Assembly: GCF_022394535.1 (NCBI RefSeq)
Contig: NZ_CP089414.1
Coordinates: forward strand, 1,488,001-1,552,000
From: Dyella terrae
Lineage (GTDB): Bacteria; Pseudomonadota; Gammaproteobacteria; Xanthomonadales; Rhodanobacteraceae
Direction of reading: 5' to 3'
Length of the DNA stretch: 64,000 bases
Part shown: one piece after another, positions 36,256 through 47,091 of the stretch
Position numbering within the stretch: position 1 is the stretch's first letter
Layout of the letters: each line of letters starts with the position of its first letter
Notes under the pieces: generated by a model
Seen by the model: the letters and a program-made list of their open reading frames with translations, nothing else
What the model was told of the DNA's origin: nothing
The model's database searches: none
Program-made: the position numbers and the translations under genes

Positions 36256-37451
36256 GGCTGCTTCTCCTTGCCGCCACCGAGGCTGCTGTCGCTACCCGCC
36301 GATTGCATGACCGAACCCACGCCCTGCAGTTCCTTGCCGACCGTCCGGTCAAGCGGGAGATAGATCATGTTGCGGCCGCCGGAACCATCCAGCACCTTGG
36401 GATTGTTGGACATCACATCCTCGACGGTTTCCAGCCACAGGCGGCGACGGGTGACGTCGGGCGCGGCTTTGTATTCCTTGAGGATGAGATTGAAGCGCGA
36501 CGCATCGCCCGTGGCGGTCGCCACGCGCGCAGCGGCGTAACCCTGCGCTTCGGCGGCAATGCGCGAAGCGTCACCACGCGCGACCGGCACGACCTGGCTG
36601 GAGTACGCGCGAGCGTTGTTCTCGGTGCCCTGCTTGTCTTCGCGAGCGGCGTTGACGTCGTCAAAGGCGTCCTTCACTTCCTGCGGCGGGGCCACGTTCT
36701 GGAAGCTCACGTCGGTCACCATCAAGCCGGCGTCGTATTCATCCAGCGTGGCCTGCAGGATCTCGCGGGTCTGCTGCTGCAGCGTGTCGCGGGTCTGCGC
36801 CTTGGCGGATGCCGGGATGGCAGTGGGTATTGCGGTCGCCACCGAGGGTGCCGAGGATGCAGCGGCCACGCTGCTTGCTGGCGCAGGTGCCGGCGCGGCC
36901 GGTATGGCCTCGGTGCCCTGGCTGGTGAGAATGTTGTCCATCACGTTGGCGCCCACCACCGTGCGCACGGCAGCCTCAGCGGCCTGGCGCAGCGTCTCTT
37001 CCGGCGGACCGCTCAGTGAGAAGAGGAACTTGCGGGCATCCGACACCTGGTACTGCACGTTGAAGTCGACGGAGATGATGTTCTCGTCGCTGGTCAGCAT
37101 GCGCACCTTGTCCGACACCGAACGGATCTCCGTGGTGCCGACCTTGGTGACGGTTTCGATGGGGCTGGGCGCCTTGAGGTGGAAACCCGGCTGCAGCGTA
37201 CGGGCGTACTTGCCGAAGCGCAGCACCACGCCAGCCTGACGGGCATCGACGATGGTGAAGCTGCTCATGCCGACCCACACGATCACGAAGGCCAGCAGGA
37301 TGGTGAAGATGCCGCCAGCCCCGCCACCGAGCTTGCCGAAGCGGTTGCGCAGTTGCTTAAGCATGTCCTCCAGCCCCGGCTTGTTGCCGGTCTGGCGATT
37401 CCTGTTCCACGGATCGCGTTGCCCGTTGTTACCGGGTTCGTTCCAGGCCAT
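36252..37451 (-). CDS. hflK: FtsH-protease modulator HflK
   Basis: The ATG at 37451, with AAGGAG seven bases upstream, gives 399 residues; the frame further upstream is non-coding. A Gly/Asn/Arg-rich cytosolic head (MAWNEPGNNGQRDPWNRNRQ) precedes a membrane helix (IFTILLAFVIVWVGMSSF) and the band-7 domain starting VDARQAGVVLRFGKY. An unusual alanine/proline-rich insertion (AIPAAPAPAPASSVAAASSA and on) interrupts the helical part, longer than in the enterobacterial protein. It forms the HflKC complex with the next gene. Confidence 0.96.
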   Translation of the reverse strand: MAWNEPGNNGQRDPWNRNRQTGNKPGLEDMLKQLRNRFGKLGGGAGGIFTILLAFVIVWVGMSSFTIVDARQAGVVLRFGKYARTLQPGFHLKAPSPIETVTKVGTTEIRSVSDKVRMLTSDENIISVDFNVQYQVSDARKFLFSLSGPPEETLRQAAEAAVRTVVGANVMDNILTSQGTEAIPAAPAPAPASSVAAASSAPSVATAIPTAIPASAKAQTRDTLQQQTREILQATLDEYDAGLMVTDVSFQNVAPPQEVKDAFDDVNAAREDKQGTENNARAYSSQVVPVARGDASRIAAEAQGYAAARVATATGDASRFNLILKEYKAAPDVTRRRLWLETVEDVMSNNPKVLDGSGGRNMIYLPLDRTVGKELQGVGSVMQSAGSDSSLGGGKEKQP

Positions 37452-37649
37452 GGTCAGTCTCCTTGAGGCCGCTGGGAGGCCGGCAGCTTTGGCCGGAAAA
37501 CGCTTTGAACGGGTTGGGACATGGTCTCGGGTGCTTGTCGTCGCAAGTGTGCCGTCCAGGCCCTGATGGCCGCACAAACGCCGTTGATTCTACCAGACCC
37601 GGACGACGATTCCTCACTTGCAGGACGCCTTCCAGCGATGAGGAGCACC

Positions 37650-38966
37650 TTACAAGACCTCGGACTCTTCTACGGTGCCCAGTAAGTCTTTGAGCAGCGC
37701 CGCCTCGGCCGCGCCCCCGCCGCTAAGCGGGGCAATGACACTACGCGGCGCGTCAATGGTCAGGCGCCAGCCTTCCTCGTCCACTTCTTCACCGACAATG
37801 GCACCGGCCGCCTTGAGGCGAGCATGCAGGCGCCCTGCAGAGTGCGGCAGTCGCAGTTCGGACTGGACTCGATCGCCACCGAGCAATTCTCCCAGCGCCT
37901 GCCGCAGCAGATCCAAGCCCTGTCCGCTTGCGGCCGACAGCCAAACGGTGGTGGGACGACCTTCGCCGTCGCGATCGATACGTGGCTCGGTGCCGGCGAG
38001 GTCGATCTTGTTCATCACGCGCAGCTGCGGCAAATCGCCCGCATCGATCTCCTCCAGCACGCTGTCGACCACATGGGCGAGGCGCTCGCGCTCCTCGTCA
38101 GCTGCATCGCTCACGTGCAGCAGCAGGTCGGCGTCGCGCGCCTCGGCCAGGGTGCCGCGGAACGCCGCAACAAGGTCGTGCGGCAGTTCGCGGATAAAGC
38201 CCACCGTGTCCGCCAGCACTGCCGGGCCGCAGGAAAGGCCATCCAGCTTGCGCACGGTCGGGTCCAGCGTGGCGAACAGCAGGTCGGCGGCGAACACCTC
38301 GCCTTCCGTCAGCACGTTGAACAAGGTTGACTTGCCGGCATTGGTGTAGCCCACCAGGGCGACCCTTGGCACGGTGTTGCGCAGACGCGCACGACGCTGC
38401 TGCACGCGCTGGGTCTGCACCTTCTCCAGGCGTTTGCTCAGCATCTTCACGCGCTCGGCCAGCAAGCGGCGGTCGGTTTCTAGCTGGGTTTCGCCGGGAC
38501 CGCGGTTGCCAATGGCGCCGCCGCGCTGGGCGTCAAGGTGGGTCCAGCCTCGGACCAGCCGGGTAGCCAGGTGCTTGAGCTGGGCCAGTTCCACCTCGAG
38601 CTTGCCTTCATGCGAACGCGCACGCTGGGCGAAGATGTCCAGGATCAGACCGGCACGATCCACTACGCGGATACCGAGGTGCTTTTCGAGGTTGCGCTCC
38701 TGCACGGGCGACAGGAGATGGTCGATCAGCACCAGGTCGGCGCCCATGGCGCGGGCCGCCTCGGCCACCTCGTCGGCCTTGCCGGTACCGATGTAGTAAC
38801 GGGGATTGGGCACGTCGATACGTGCCGGAATGCTGCCGAGGATGTCGGCGCCGGCCGAACGGACCAGTTCGGCGAATTCTTCGGCGCGCCGGGCCGAATC
38901 GCCCTCGCCGCGTGAATGCGGGAGAACAAGGAGGGCGCGTTCGCCTTTCTTTTGACGATCAAACAC
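37650..38966 (-). CDS. hflX: Ribosome-associated GTPase HflX
   Basis: HflX splits stalled or heat-damaged ribosomes. From GTG 38966 (VFDRQKKGERALLVLPHS) it is 438 residues; another GTG at 39020 adds 18 residues, and neither has a good ribosome site, so the start is uncertain. The HflX N-terminal domain contains RYYIGTGKADEVAEAARAMG and RNRGPGETQLETDRRLL-like sequence (read here as GNRGPGETQLETDRR). The G domain has GYTNAGKST (G1), DTVGFIRELP (G3) and NKID (G4). It follows hfq after about 190 bases, the classical hfq-hflX-hflKC order. Confidence 0.93.
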   Translation of the reverse strand: MFDRQKKGERALLVLPHSRGEGDSARRAEEFAELVRSAGADILGSIPARIDVPNPRYYIGTGKADEVAEAARAMGADLVLIDHLLSPVQERNLEKHLGIRVVDRAGLILDIFAQRARSHEGKLEVELAQLKHLATRLVRGWTHLDAQRGGAIGNRGPGETQLETDRRLLAERVKMLSKRLEKVQTQRVQQRRARLRNTVPRVALVGYTNAGKSTLFNVLTEGEVFAADLLFATLDPTVRKLDGLSCGPAVLADTVGFIRELPHDLVAAFRGTLAEARDADLLLHVSDAADEERERLAHVVDSVLEEIDAGDLPQLRVMNKIDLAGTEPRIDRDGEGRPTTVWLSAASGQGLDLLRQALGELLGGDRVQSELRLPHSAGRLHARLKAAGAIVGEEVDEEGWRLTIDAPRSVIAPLSGGGAAEAALLKDLLGTVEESEVL

Positions 38967-39159
38967 GAGGGCGGAAAGACCTTTATAGAGACGCCGCGCC
39001 CTGAGCCCAGGCGGACCCACGGCGCGAATCGGAGTGGAAAGTGTATGTGTATAAGCCGTCGGCGGATAACACCGAGGCGCCTTCCCTACTCAGATGGGTC
39101 CTGGGACGCGCTGATCCAACCCTGTGGATTGGATTAGAGCGTCCCCGCCCCGCGTTGAA

Positions 39160-39426
39160 TCAAGCTTCCGGCTCTACCGTAGCCGAGCCTTCGCCCTGCC
39201 CCTCCTGGCCGTTGCCCATGCGGACATTGCGGCTGGGTACCACGGTGGAGATGGCATGCTTGTAGACCATCTGGCTCACCTGGTTACGCAGCAGGACGAC
39301 GAACTGATCGAACGATTCGATCGTGCCCTGCAGCTTGATGCCATTCACCAGGTAGATGGCGACCGGAACGCGCTCGCGGCGCAGTGCATTGAGAAATGGA
39401 TCTTGCAACGATTGCCCTTTGGACAT
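39160..39426 (-). CDS. hfq: RNA chaperone Hfq
   Basis: Hexameric Sm-like chaperone for small RNAs and mRNAs. The ATG at 39426 with GGGGAGA upstream gives 88 residues. The Sm1 part reads [20 protein letters not shown] and [20 protein letters not shown]; the Sm2 part is [14 protein letters not shown]. The key YKH and the N-terminal QDPFLN are intact. The tail is short and Gly/Glu-rich. The longer frame to 39489 has no ribosome site. It lies downstream of miaA as in most gammaproteobacteria. Confidence 0.97.
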   Translation of the reverse strand: MSKGQSLQDPFLNALRRERVPVAIYLVNGIKLQGTIESFDQFVVLLRNQVSQMVYKHAISTVVPSRNVRMGNGQEGQGEGSATVEPEA

Positions 39427-39593
39427 TTCTTGTTCTCCCCTCGCAACGGACAGACCGGGATAAAAGACGCATGACGCGCCCCGGTCCAAGGCCGAGGAAT
39501 ATTAACCACTTTTAAATCGTTGATGAAAGGGCAAATGCGCGCTTTCATCATGTGTGAAAAAGACGTTTAGAAAATGCTGCGTGGCACTATGCA

Positions 39594-40538
39594 CTAATTA
39601 CCTACGAATAGCGCCATCGCATCGGTGGCGATACGCTGGCTATCCGGCCTTTCCGGATCGATCACCCGCGCGTCGAGCTCGCTGCGCAGCCAGGTGATCT
39701 GCCGCTTCGCCAGCTGACGCGTGGCGAAAATACCGCGGTCACGCCATTCCGCGGCGTCCATTTGGCCGTCCAGGTATTCCCAGGCTTGGCGATACCCCAC
39801 CGCCCGGATGGCGGGAAGATCGGCATGCAGGTCGCCACGCGCGCGCAGCGCACGGACCTCGTCCAGGAAACCGTCCTTGAGCATGGCATCGAAGCGTTGA
39901 GCGATCCGCGCGTGCAACGGCGCCCTGTCGGTCGGTACCAGGGCCAGCTTGAGCACACGCCACGGGAAGCGCTCTCCGCTTCCGCCCTGCTGCTGCTCGG
40001 ACAACGGACGCCCGGTGAGTTCGATCACCTCCAGCGCGCGTTGGATGCGCTGCGCGTCATTGGGCCCGATACGTTCCGCCGCCACCGGGTCCAGCTGCCG
40101 CAGACGCACGTGCAAGGAGGGCCATCCCTCCACCGCGGCTTCCGCAGTAAGGCGCTCCCGGATGGCCTGATCAGCCTCCGGTAACTGGGACAGCCCTTGC
40201 TGAAGGGCCCGAAAGTACAGCCCCGTGCCACCGACCAGCAAAGGCACCCGACCCTTTGCCGTGATGTCCTGCATCGCGGTCACGGCATCGCCGCGGAAAT
40301 CCGCGGCCGAATAGGGCGCGGCCGGATCGCGGATGTCGATCAACCGGTGCGGGTAGCGCGCCAGCGTCGCGGCATCAGGCTTTGCCGAGCCGATATCCAG
40401 GCTGCGATACACGAGCGCCGAATCGACGCTTATCAGATCGACCGGAAAACGGTCACTCAGCGCGCAGGCGAGCGCAGTCTTACCCGACGCGGTCGGGCCC
40501 ATCAGGAACACGGCGAGTGGGCGCTGATCGATCGGCAT
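39594..40538 (-). CDS. miaA: tRNA dimethylallyltransferase MiaA
   Basis: Adds the dimethylallyl group to A37 of tRNAs that read UNN codons. The 314-residue protein has the P-loop [15 protein letters not shown], the motif [20 protein letters not shown], the [14 protein letters not shown] block and the arginine-rich [12 protein letters not shown] near the end, all diagnostic. Length is normal. The 167 bases between it and hfq, rich in A and T, probably hold an hfq promoter, but I could not define one. Confidence 0.96.
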   Translation of the reverse strand: MPIDQRPLAVFLMGPTASGKTALACALSDRFPVDLISVDSALVYRSLDIGSAKPDAATLARYPHRLIDIRDPAAPYSAADFRGDAVTAMQDITAKGRVPLLVGGTGLYFRALQQGLSQLPEADQAIRERLTAEAAVEGWPSLHVRLRQLDPVAAERIGPNDAQRIQRALEVIELTGRPLSEQQQGGSGERFPWRVLKLALVPTDRAPLHARIAQRFDAMLKDGFLDEVRALRARGDLHADLPAIRAVGYRQAWEYLDGQMDAAEWRDRGIFATRQLAKRQITWLRSELDARVIDPERPDSQRIATDAMALFVGN

Positions 40539-40586
40539 CCGCCCATTGTAACGGTGAACCCAACTAATGCCCGTAGCAGCGCTGCC

Positions 40587-41342
40587 TCAGGCGTAGAACT
40601 GCACCTCGCCACCCATCAGGTGATACATCGACCCGACGATCTTGATCTTGCCGTCCTTTTCCAGCCCAGCAAGCACGTCGCTGCGGCGCCGTATCTCGTC
40701 AACGGTGTGGCGGACATTGGTCGCCGCCACGGCATCCACGAAGGCGTCGTTCTTGCTCGACCGTTCGCCACTGAACTGCGTGGCGTCTACCGCGGGCCTG
40801 ATTTTGTCGAGCAGCCCCGTCAGGTTGCCCAGTTTGGCGCCGTCGATCGCTCCTTTGATGGCACCGCACGCGGTATGCCCCATCACCAGCACAACCTTGG
40901 CCCCAGCGAGAGCGCAGGCGAACTCCAGGCTTCCCAGCAGATCATCGTTGGCAATGTTGCCGGCGACTCGCCCGGTGAACGTCTCGCCAATGCCGGTATC
41001 CAGGATGATCTCCGTGGGTGCGCGCGAGTCGATGCAGCCAAGGATCACTGCGGCGGGATATTGCCCGGCGACACTGGCCCGCTTCTGCGCCAGATAGTCG
41101 TGGCCCTGCATCTTGCCTGCACGGAAACGCTGGTTGCCATCCTTGAGCATGGCGACGACCTGGTCCGGCGTCATCGCATCGCGCTGATCCTTGGTAAGCG
41201 CGGCAGCCTGCGCGAGTCCGGGCAGCAGCCACGACGCCCCACCGATGACAGTAAAAGCAGCTGCACCAAGAGTCGATGTCAGCATCGTACGGCGCGAGGT
41301 GTCCACCGCACCCGCGCAACAGCTCTCGTCTTGATGATTCAT
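40587..41342 (-). CDS. Exported beta-class carbonic anhydrase
   Basis: Interconverts CO2 and bicarbonate with zinc. The 251-residue precursor starts MNHQDESCCAGAVDTSRRTM, then a hydrophobic stretch to LAQAAA. The SRRTML pair of arginines suggests Tat export, but Sec cannot be excluded. Zinc ligands are C103 with D105/R107 in CIDSRAP, then H156 and C159 in MGHTACGA. The mature length matches beta enzymes. A periplasmic place would suit bicarbonate or pH handling. It stands alone on the minus strand between miaA and the S46 peptidase gene. Confidence 0.9.
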   Translation of the reverse strand: MNHQDESCCAGAVDTSRRTMLTSTLGAAAFTVIGGASWLLPGLAQAAALTKDQRDAMTPDQVVAMLKDGNQRFRAGKMQGHDYLAQKRASVAGQYPAAVILGCIDSRAPTEIILDTGIGETFTGRVAGNIANDDLLGSLEFACALAGAKVVLVMGHTACGAIKGAIDGAKLGNLTGLLDKIRPAVDATQFSGERSSKNDAFVDAVAATNVRHTVDEIRRRSDVLAGLEKDGKIKIVGSMYHLMGGEVQFYA

Positions 41343-41415
41343 AACGCCCCCGAAGCGACATGAGTTGCTTACTTCGCGCTGGGTGCGATGAAACGGGTGT
41401 GAACCCTTCCAACCG

Positions 41416-41455
41416 CGCCCCTATAGAAGCGCATCTGTGCGCGTCTATAGGGGCG
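41416..41455. terminator. Long hairpin between the S46 peptidase and carbonic anhydrase genes
   Basis: CGCCCCTATAGA (41416-41427) pairs with TCTATAGGGGCG (41444-41455), with an inner GCGC/GCGC pair. It follows the S46 gene on the minus strand. There is no T run, so termination is likely but not certain. Confidence 0.6.
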
Positions 41456-41467
41456 GAATGAAGCTAA

Positions 41468-43624
41468 TCAGTGCGCGGGCACACCCATTTCCTTCAACAG
41501 CTGCGGTGCCGGATAAACCTTGTCCATCAGCCAGCGCATGTAGCGCAGGTCGACGTGGATGGCACGCTTGTAGCGCGGGTCGAACATCCAGCTCGCGCTC
41601 ACCGCTTCCCAATTGCTGTCGAAGTTGAGACCGACCAGCTCGCCCTTGGCATTGAGCACGGGCGAGCCCGAGTTGCCGCCAGTGGTGTCCAGGTTGCTCA
41701 GGAAATCCACCGGCATGGCGCCCGTCTTCGCATCGGCATAACCCTCGTAATCGCCCTTGGCGATGGCATCGAGCAAGGGCTTGGGTGCATCGAACGGTGC
41801 AACGCCAGTGTTTTTTTCGACGATGCCGGTCGTGGTGGTCAGCGGTTCGTACGATACGGCATCGCGCGCCTTCAGCGGCGTGACCTTGCCGTAGCTCACG
41901 CGCAAGGTGGAGTTCGCATCCGGGTACACCGCCCTACCCTGTTTCTCGCGGTAGGCGATGAGGGCGTCCATATACGCGGGGCGCAGACGCAGCAGGTCGC
42001 CCTCACGGGATTTGCGCTCGTTCTCTACGCGCAGCAAGGCCGGTTGCAACTGAGCGGCGAGCGACAACAACGCGTCACTGGACTTGGCCACCGACGCCGG
42101 ATCGGCCTTCAGCCAGGCCAGTCGCTGCGCTTCATCGCCAAGTTGCGTAGCGCCGTAGACCTGGTCGAGCTTCTGCGACAAGGCCTCCGGCGTACGCCCG
42201 AAAGCGGCATCGAATTCCGGCAGGCGTTGCGCATCGGGCAGCTTCTGATAACGCGTGAGCAGCGCGGTAAGCAGCCGCTTTTCGATCAGTGGGTCGTAAC
42301 GGCGCTGCACTTGCCGCAATGTGCCGGCCATCAAGTCTTCATCACGCACCTGATAGCCCGCTTCGCGATGTGCATCGGGGTTTCCGCGCTCGTGAGCCAG
42401 GCGTTGCAGCATGATGGCGGAGCGCATCAGCTGCGTCTGCGATTGCATCAAGGTCAGCAGCACATCGCGCTCGCGCGTAGCGTTGGCAGAGGCGACCAGT
42501 TGATTGACCTCATCAATCTGCGGACGCAACGTGGTCGCCTGCGGCTGGGCTACAAGCCATGCCAGCATGGCGTCCTCGTCCTTGCGCCGCACGGCGACGG
42601 CATCGCTGCGCTTGAGGCCCTCCAACTCGCCTTCGAAGCGCTTGATGCCATTCTTGAGCGATTGCAGTTGCGAGGCGTAACGGATAGCCGCCTGCCGATC
42701 GTCGCGCCCAGTGTCCTCGATGATGTGCTGCAGTTGCTGCATCACTTGCACCGTGGTCGGTAGGCGCCACTGCACCTGATCGGCAAATTCGGCCGCCGTA
42801 CGATGGCGATAGGTGATGCCGGGATAACCGGCAAGCATCACGAAATCCCCTTCGCGCACACCCTCTTGAGCCACCTGCAGGTGCGCCGGCGGGTGATAAG
42901 GAACGTTGTCCTTAGCGTAGTCGGCCGGCTTGCCGTCCGGCCCCACGTAGGCGCGCAGCAACGTGAAGTCGCCGGCGTGGCGAGGCCACACGAAGTTGTC
43001 CACCTCGTCGCCATAGTTGCCGATGGCGCGCGGCGGCGCGTACACCAAACGCACATCGCGCAGCTCGAGTTGCTTCACCAGATAGAAGTCGCGGCCGTAG
43101 AACATGTTGACTACGCTGCAGCGCATGCCGGGCTCGCGCTCGCATTCGGCCACCAACGTCTTGCTGATGGCGTCCACCGCGTCGAAGTAAGCGCGCCCCG
43201 TTTTGCCCTTGGCTGCCGCGAGCACCTTGTCGCTGACCTTGTCGAAACCGGTGGTGACGCGCAGGCGGAAATCGGGATTCGCCGGCAGTTCTTCCCCGCG
43301 TTCGTGCGAAACGAAGCCGTTCTGGATCAGATCGCGCTGTGCGTTGCTGTTGTACTGGATGACGCCAAACGCCACGTGGTGGTTGGTCAGCACCAAACCG
43401 TCGTCGCTGACGAAGGAGCCGGTGGCGCCACCGACCTTCACCACCGCGCTGAGCGGTGCCTTGGTGAGGTCGGCCAGATCCGACGGATTGCCCTGGAAAC
43501 CGGCAGCGCGAAGCGACTTGCCGATAGAGGGCAACTGCGAAGGCATCCACATGCCCTCATCGGCCTGCGCGACCGGGGCCAACACCATGGCCAACGCCAG
43601 ACCCAACTTCTTCCTCAAACGCAT
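41468..43624 (-). CDS. S46-family dipeptidyl-peptidase (DPP7/DPP11-like)
   Basis: Periplasmic serine exopeptidase that removes dipeptides from peptide N-termini, typical of bacteria that live on protein. The 718-residue precursor has a signal peptide ending near VAQA (residue 20). The mature protein starts DEGMWMPSQLPSIGKSL, as in the family. Catalytic His lies in LTNHHVAFG (82-83) and Ser 652 in TTGGNSGSPVLN. A helical domain of about 300 residues separates the two halves of the chymotrypsin-like fold. GAGAG precedes the ATG. Whether it prefers acidic or hydrophobic P1 residues cannot be told here. Confidence 0.94.
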   Translation of the reverse strand: MRLRKKLGLALAMVLAPVAQADEGMWMPSQLPSIGKSLRAAGFQGNPSDLADLTKAPLSAVVKVGGATGSFVSDDGLVLTNHHVAFGVIQYNSNAQRDLIQNGFVSHERGEELPANPDFRLRVTTGFDKVSDKVLAAAKGKTGRAYFDAVDAISKTLVAECEREPGMRCSVVNMFYGRDFYLVKQLELRDVRLVYAPPRAIGNYGDEVDNFVWPRHAGDFTLLRAYVGPDGKPADYAKDNVPYHPPAHLQVAQEGVREGDFVMLAGYPGITYRHRTAAEFADQVQWRLPTTVQVMQQLQHIIEDTGRDDRQAAIRYASQLQSLKNGIKRFEGELEGLKRSDAVAVRRKDEDAMLAWLVAQPQATTLRPQIDEVNQLVASANATRERDVLLTLMQSQTQLMRSAIMLQRLAHERGNPDAHREAGYQVRDEDLMAGTLRQVQRRYDPLIEKRLLTALLTRYQKLPDAQRLPEFDAAFGRTPEALSQKLDQVYGATQLGDEAQRLAWLKADPASVAKSSDALLSLAAQLQPALLRVENERKSREGDLLRLRPAYMDALIAYREKQGRAVYPDANSTLRVSYGKVTPLKARDAVSYEPLTTTTGIVEKNTGVAPFDAPKPLLDAIAKGDYEGYADAKTGAMPVDFLSNLDTTGGNSGSPVLNAKGELVGLNFDSNWEAVSASWMFDPRYKRAIHVDLRYMRWLMDKVYPAPQLLKEMGVPAH

Positions 43625-43718
43625 GGGTGTCTCTCTACATTATTCGCAATAAATTGCGACATTAGAACGAAGCGGCTGAGTTCGGCAACGCCGCACCGTA
43701 CACCGCATCGACCAAGGA

Positions 43719-45855
43719 TCATTGGCAGGAAGACGCCCCGTTAGCCGTCTCCGGAGGCGGCAAGGCGAGGAACACCGTGCTCCAAAGCTGCGCGGCGTTG
43801 GACTCGTCCTCATGCGCACCTTCTGCGCCGAACGGCTCGATACGGTAGCGGCCATTGCTATAGGACCAGGACCACAGCTCCGACGTACGCATGGCGCCGG
43901 CTGCACAAATCCCGCGCCATAGCTCGGTCTGTGCAGCGGTCAGATGTGCAAGGGTGGTGGCGGGCAGATCGGTGCGCGCCAACTGGCGCTTCAGTCCGGC
44001 GGCCATGATGGCCTGTTGCCAAGCCCAGATCACCGTGCCGTGATAGGCGTTGTTGCCAAAGCGCGACCGCACGTCGCGATCGGCATACGCGGGATTGGCG
44101 ACCACCATGCCCGCGTCGGTCATCAAGCCGGCCGGGAAGGGTCGCATCAGGGTGCCAACGTCACGATCCAACGTGGCTGCATCCGGCTGACCGAACAGCA
44201 AGCCGAAGCCTTCATCGGAGTTGAGCACGGGAACCGGATGGCCCTGGGCATCCAACGAGATCGCCGGAAACTGCAGTGCGCCACTGCCCAGCGCCTTCAG
44301 CGCCGATGCGTCCGCCACGCCGATCTGCTTGGCGTAATCGCTCACCTGCTGCGCGGCGCGCTCGCTGGACAGGTTCACGGTGAACAGAGCGCTGGCGTGA
44401 CGTTCCCAATCACCTGCGCTTGCGGCGGCAGTGCGCAGACGCTCGCGCTGCGCCGGCGTGGTGTAGTCATCCAGCAGGCCCGCATCCAGGAACTGGCCGA
44501 TCGCGCGCAACGCGGCGGGCATCCATACGGCGTTGACGTCGTAAGGGTAACGTCCCCGGCCAATGCCCTCGTTGCTGTCACGCCACTGGCCGACCTGACT
44601 ATTGGGCTTGAGCGAGACCAGATTGGTATAGACCGGCTGCCGCGCGAACGCCTCGCTGCTGGCAGCGACAAACAGCAGATTGCGCACCAACGCGTCGCCC
44701 TGCCGCTGTGCGTCGACCTTGCCGGCAAGGAACGCCCGCGCGCCCGCGCGACCACGCGGGTCTTCCAGCAGCCAGGCCGCGGCGACTGGCGGCAGCATGT
44801 AGTCGTCATCGACCATGACATAGTCGTAGAGCGGCGTGGCCGAGGGCTTGTCCTGCTCCTTGAGATGCTGGAGCACCGCAAACTCGCCGATGCCTTCCTC
44901 ATGAGCGACCTGCCCGTCAGGTGCGAGCCGTACGAGCACGGAGGCGATACCGGCATCTACGGCCGCAGGCTGCAGCACCGGCATCAGCAGGCGCAAGGAC
45001 ATCAGGGTGTCGCGTCCGAAATAGGTATCGAAGCGCCAAGAGCCGGCGAGGAATTTCTCGCGATAGCTCAGGAACTGCAGCGCTTGGCGGCTGCGTGCGT
45101 CGGGCTGTGCCTTGTCGTTGAGTAAATTGGTGAACGGAGTCAGCGGCGTCTCGCCCGTACTCGCTTCGATACGCAGACGCACCGCCTCGCCAGCATGGTC
45201 AGGATGCAGCGCGATGTGCTCACCCTCGTGAACGAAGCGCCCGTTATCTGCGGTCAACGCGATGGCGTATCCCGGCGCACCGTCCACCCGCTGACGCTGC
45301 CAACGCACGGAATGCTCTGCCAGCTCGGGCTTCGCCACGATCTGCGGCGTAGTAGCCGCCTGCTGGGCAAAGCCCTGCCCTGAGTTGGTAATCGCGCAAC
45401 ACGCGAATGCTACCCAGCACGGCGTCCTTGATCACCAGAGTGTCACCCGTGACGGTGGCCCGGGCAACGATGCCATGCCAGGCGTGACCGTCCACGGTGT
45501 GACTCTGGCCCGTCACCGAATCCAGGGTCCATCGCACCGGTGCGATGGTCGGCTCGAACCAGATGCCTGCACCGCTGTTGCCGGCAGGGAACGCCACCAG
45601 CACGCGTGGCTTGGCGCCGGAATTGAGCAACAGATGGGCTGCGACATCGCCTTGCTGAAAGAAGGCGTTCTCGATGTTCCCCTCGGTGATGCGGAACTGC
45701 AGCGGTGCTGCCGCTGCTGGTGGCTGGGGCTCAACGGCCCATGCGGCAGGCCATGCCACCAGGCTGGCAACCAGCACCAGCGAAGAAGCGACCGCGTGCC
45801 ACCGGTTTGTCCGCCCCGTCTTTCCACCCCACCGACCCATCATGTCCAAACGCAT
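43719..45855 (-). pseudogene. Secreted six-hairpin (amylo-alpha-1,6-glucosidase-like) glycosidase, one +1 frameshift
   Basis: A signal-peptide protein (start ATG 45855, GGAG upstream; [20 protein letters not shown], then WA) of about 711 residues if restored. The N-terminal beta-sandwich part reads to about 45382; the larger catalytic part continues in another frame from 45380. Removing one base at 45381 restores RDYQLGQGFAQQAATTPQIV. The catalytic part has FDTYFGRDTLMSLRLLMPVL, GIGRGRYPYDVNAVWMPAAL and NNAYHGTVIWAWQQAIMAAG, typical of (alpha/alpha)6 glycosidases. The exact substrate, glycogen-like or another glucan, is unknown. No other decay is seen, so the shift is recent or an artefact. 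Confidence 0.78.
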
Positions 45856-45995
45856 GCTCCCCGCTCCGTTCAGTGACGCATAAAATTGCGACAGTAAAAG
45901 CTGGGGGCCGGATCGGCAACGTTGCAGTGCACGAAGCCTCAGCCGCACCCGGCTTCTATAATGTCTGTTTCCCCGCCCTTCCCCACGGAAATCCC

Positions 45996-47030
45996 ATGCC
46001 TCAGATGATGAAAGCCCTGGTCAAGCGCAACCCCGAACAGGGCATCTGGATGGAAGAAGTGCCTGTTCCCGAGGTCGGCCCCAACGAGGTGCTGATCAAG
46101 ATGGAGAAAACCGCTATCTGCGGTACCGACCTGCACATCTATAAGTGGGACGACTGGTCCCAGCGCACCATCAAGCCGGGCCTGACCATCGGCCACGAAT
46201 TCGTTGGCCGCATCGTGGAGATCGGCCCAGGCGTGACCGGCTACAAGATCGGCGACCGCGTCTCGGCCGAAGGCCACATCGTGTGCGGCCACTGCCGTAA
46301 CTGCCGTGCCGGCCGCCAGCACCTGTGCCCCAACACCATCGGTATCGGCGTGAACCGCAACGGCGCGTTCGCCGAGTACATGACCATGCCGGCCTCGAAC
46401 CTGTGGCCCATCCCGGACCAGATCCCGTCCGAGCTGGCTGCCTTCTTCGACCCCTATGGCAACGCCGCGCACTGCGCGCTGGAGTTCGACCTGATCGGCG
46501 AAGACGTGCTGATTACCGGTGCAGGCCCCATCGGCGTCATCGCCGCGGGCATCGCCAAGCATGTGGGCGCCCGCAACGTGGTGGTCACCGACATCAACGA
46601 CTATCGCCTGAAACTGGCGGCAGACATGGGCGCCACGCGCGTGGTGAACGTGGCCAACCAGTCGCTGAAGGACGTGATGAAGGACCTGCACATGGAGGGC
46701 TTCGACGTGGGCCTGGAAATGAGCGGCAACCCGCGCGCCTTCAACGACATGCTCGATTGCATGTACCACGGCGGCAAGATCGCCCTGCTCGGCATCCTGC
46801 CCAAGGGCGCCGGCATCGACTGGGACAAGGTGATCTTCAAGGGCCTCACTATGCAGGGCATCTACGGCCGTCGCATGTACGAGACCTGGTACAAGATGAC
46901 CCAGATGGTGCTGACCGGCTTCCCGCTGCAGAAGGTGCTCACACACCAGATTCACATCGACGACTTCCAGAAGGGTTTCGACCTGATGGATGCCGGCAAG
47001 TGCGGCAAGGTCGTCTGCTCCTGGAGCTGA
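45996..47030 (+). CDS. tdh: L-threonine 3-dehydrogenase
   Basis: Oxidises L-threonine with NAD to 2-amino-3-ketobutyrate, the substrate of Kbl. ATG 45996 gives 344 residues; ATG 46005 ([14 protein letters not shown]) matches the usual start and is equally possible. Catalytic zinc ligands lie in [17 protein letters not shown] and GHEFVG. The structural zinc cysteines are in [15 protein letters not shown], and the Rossmann motif is [15 protein letters not shown]. The large frame upstream of 45996 is antisense to the glycosidase. kbl is 4.3 kb downstream, separated by a MITE and a DUF748 gene. Confidence 0.96.
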   Translation: MPQMMKALVKRNPEQGIWMEEVPVPEVGPNEVLIKMEKTAICGTDLHIYKWDDWSQRTIKPGLTIGHEFVGRIVEIGPGVTGYKIGDRVSAEGHIVCGHCRNCRAGRQHLCPNTIGIGVNRNGAFAEYMTMPASNLWPIPDQIPSELAAFFDPYGNAAHCALEFDLIGEDVLITGAGPIGVIAAGIAKHVGARNVVVTDINDYRLKLAADMGATRVVNVANQSLKDVMKDLHMEGFDVGLEMSGNPRAFNDMLDCMYHGGKIALLGILPKGAGIDWDKVIFKGLTMQGIYGRRMYETWYKMTQMVLTGFPLQKVLTHQIHIDDFQKGFDLMDAGKCGKVVCSWS

Positions 47031-47091
47031 GCGTAACCTGTCACACCTTGGCGTTTCTGCAGAAAATGCCATGCTGAAATCTCGGCCGCCT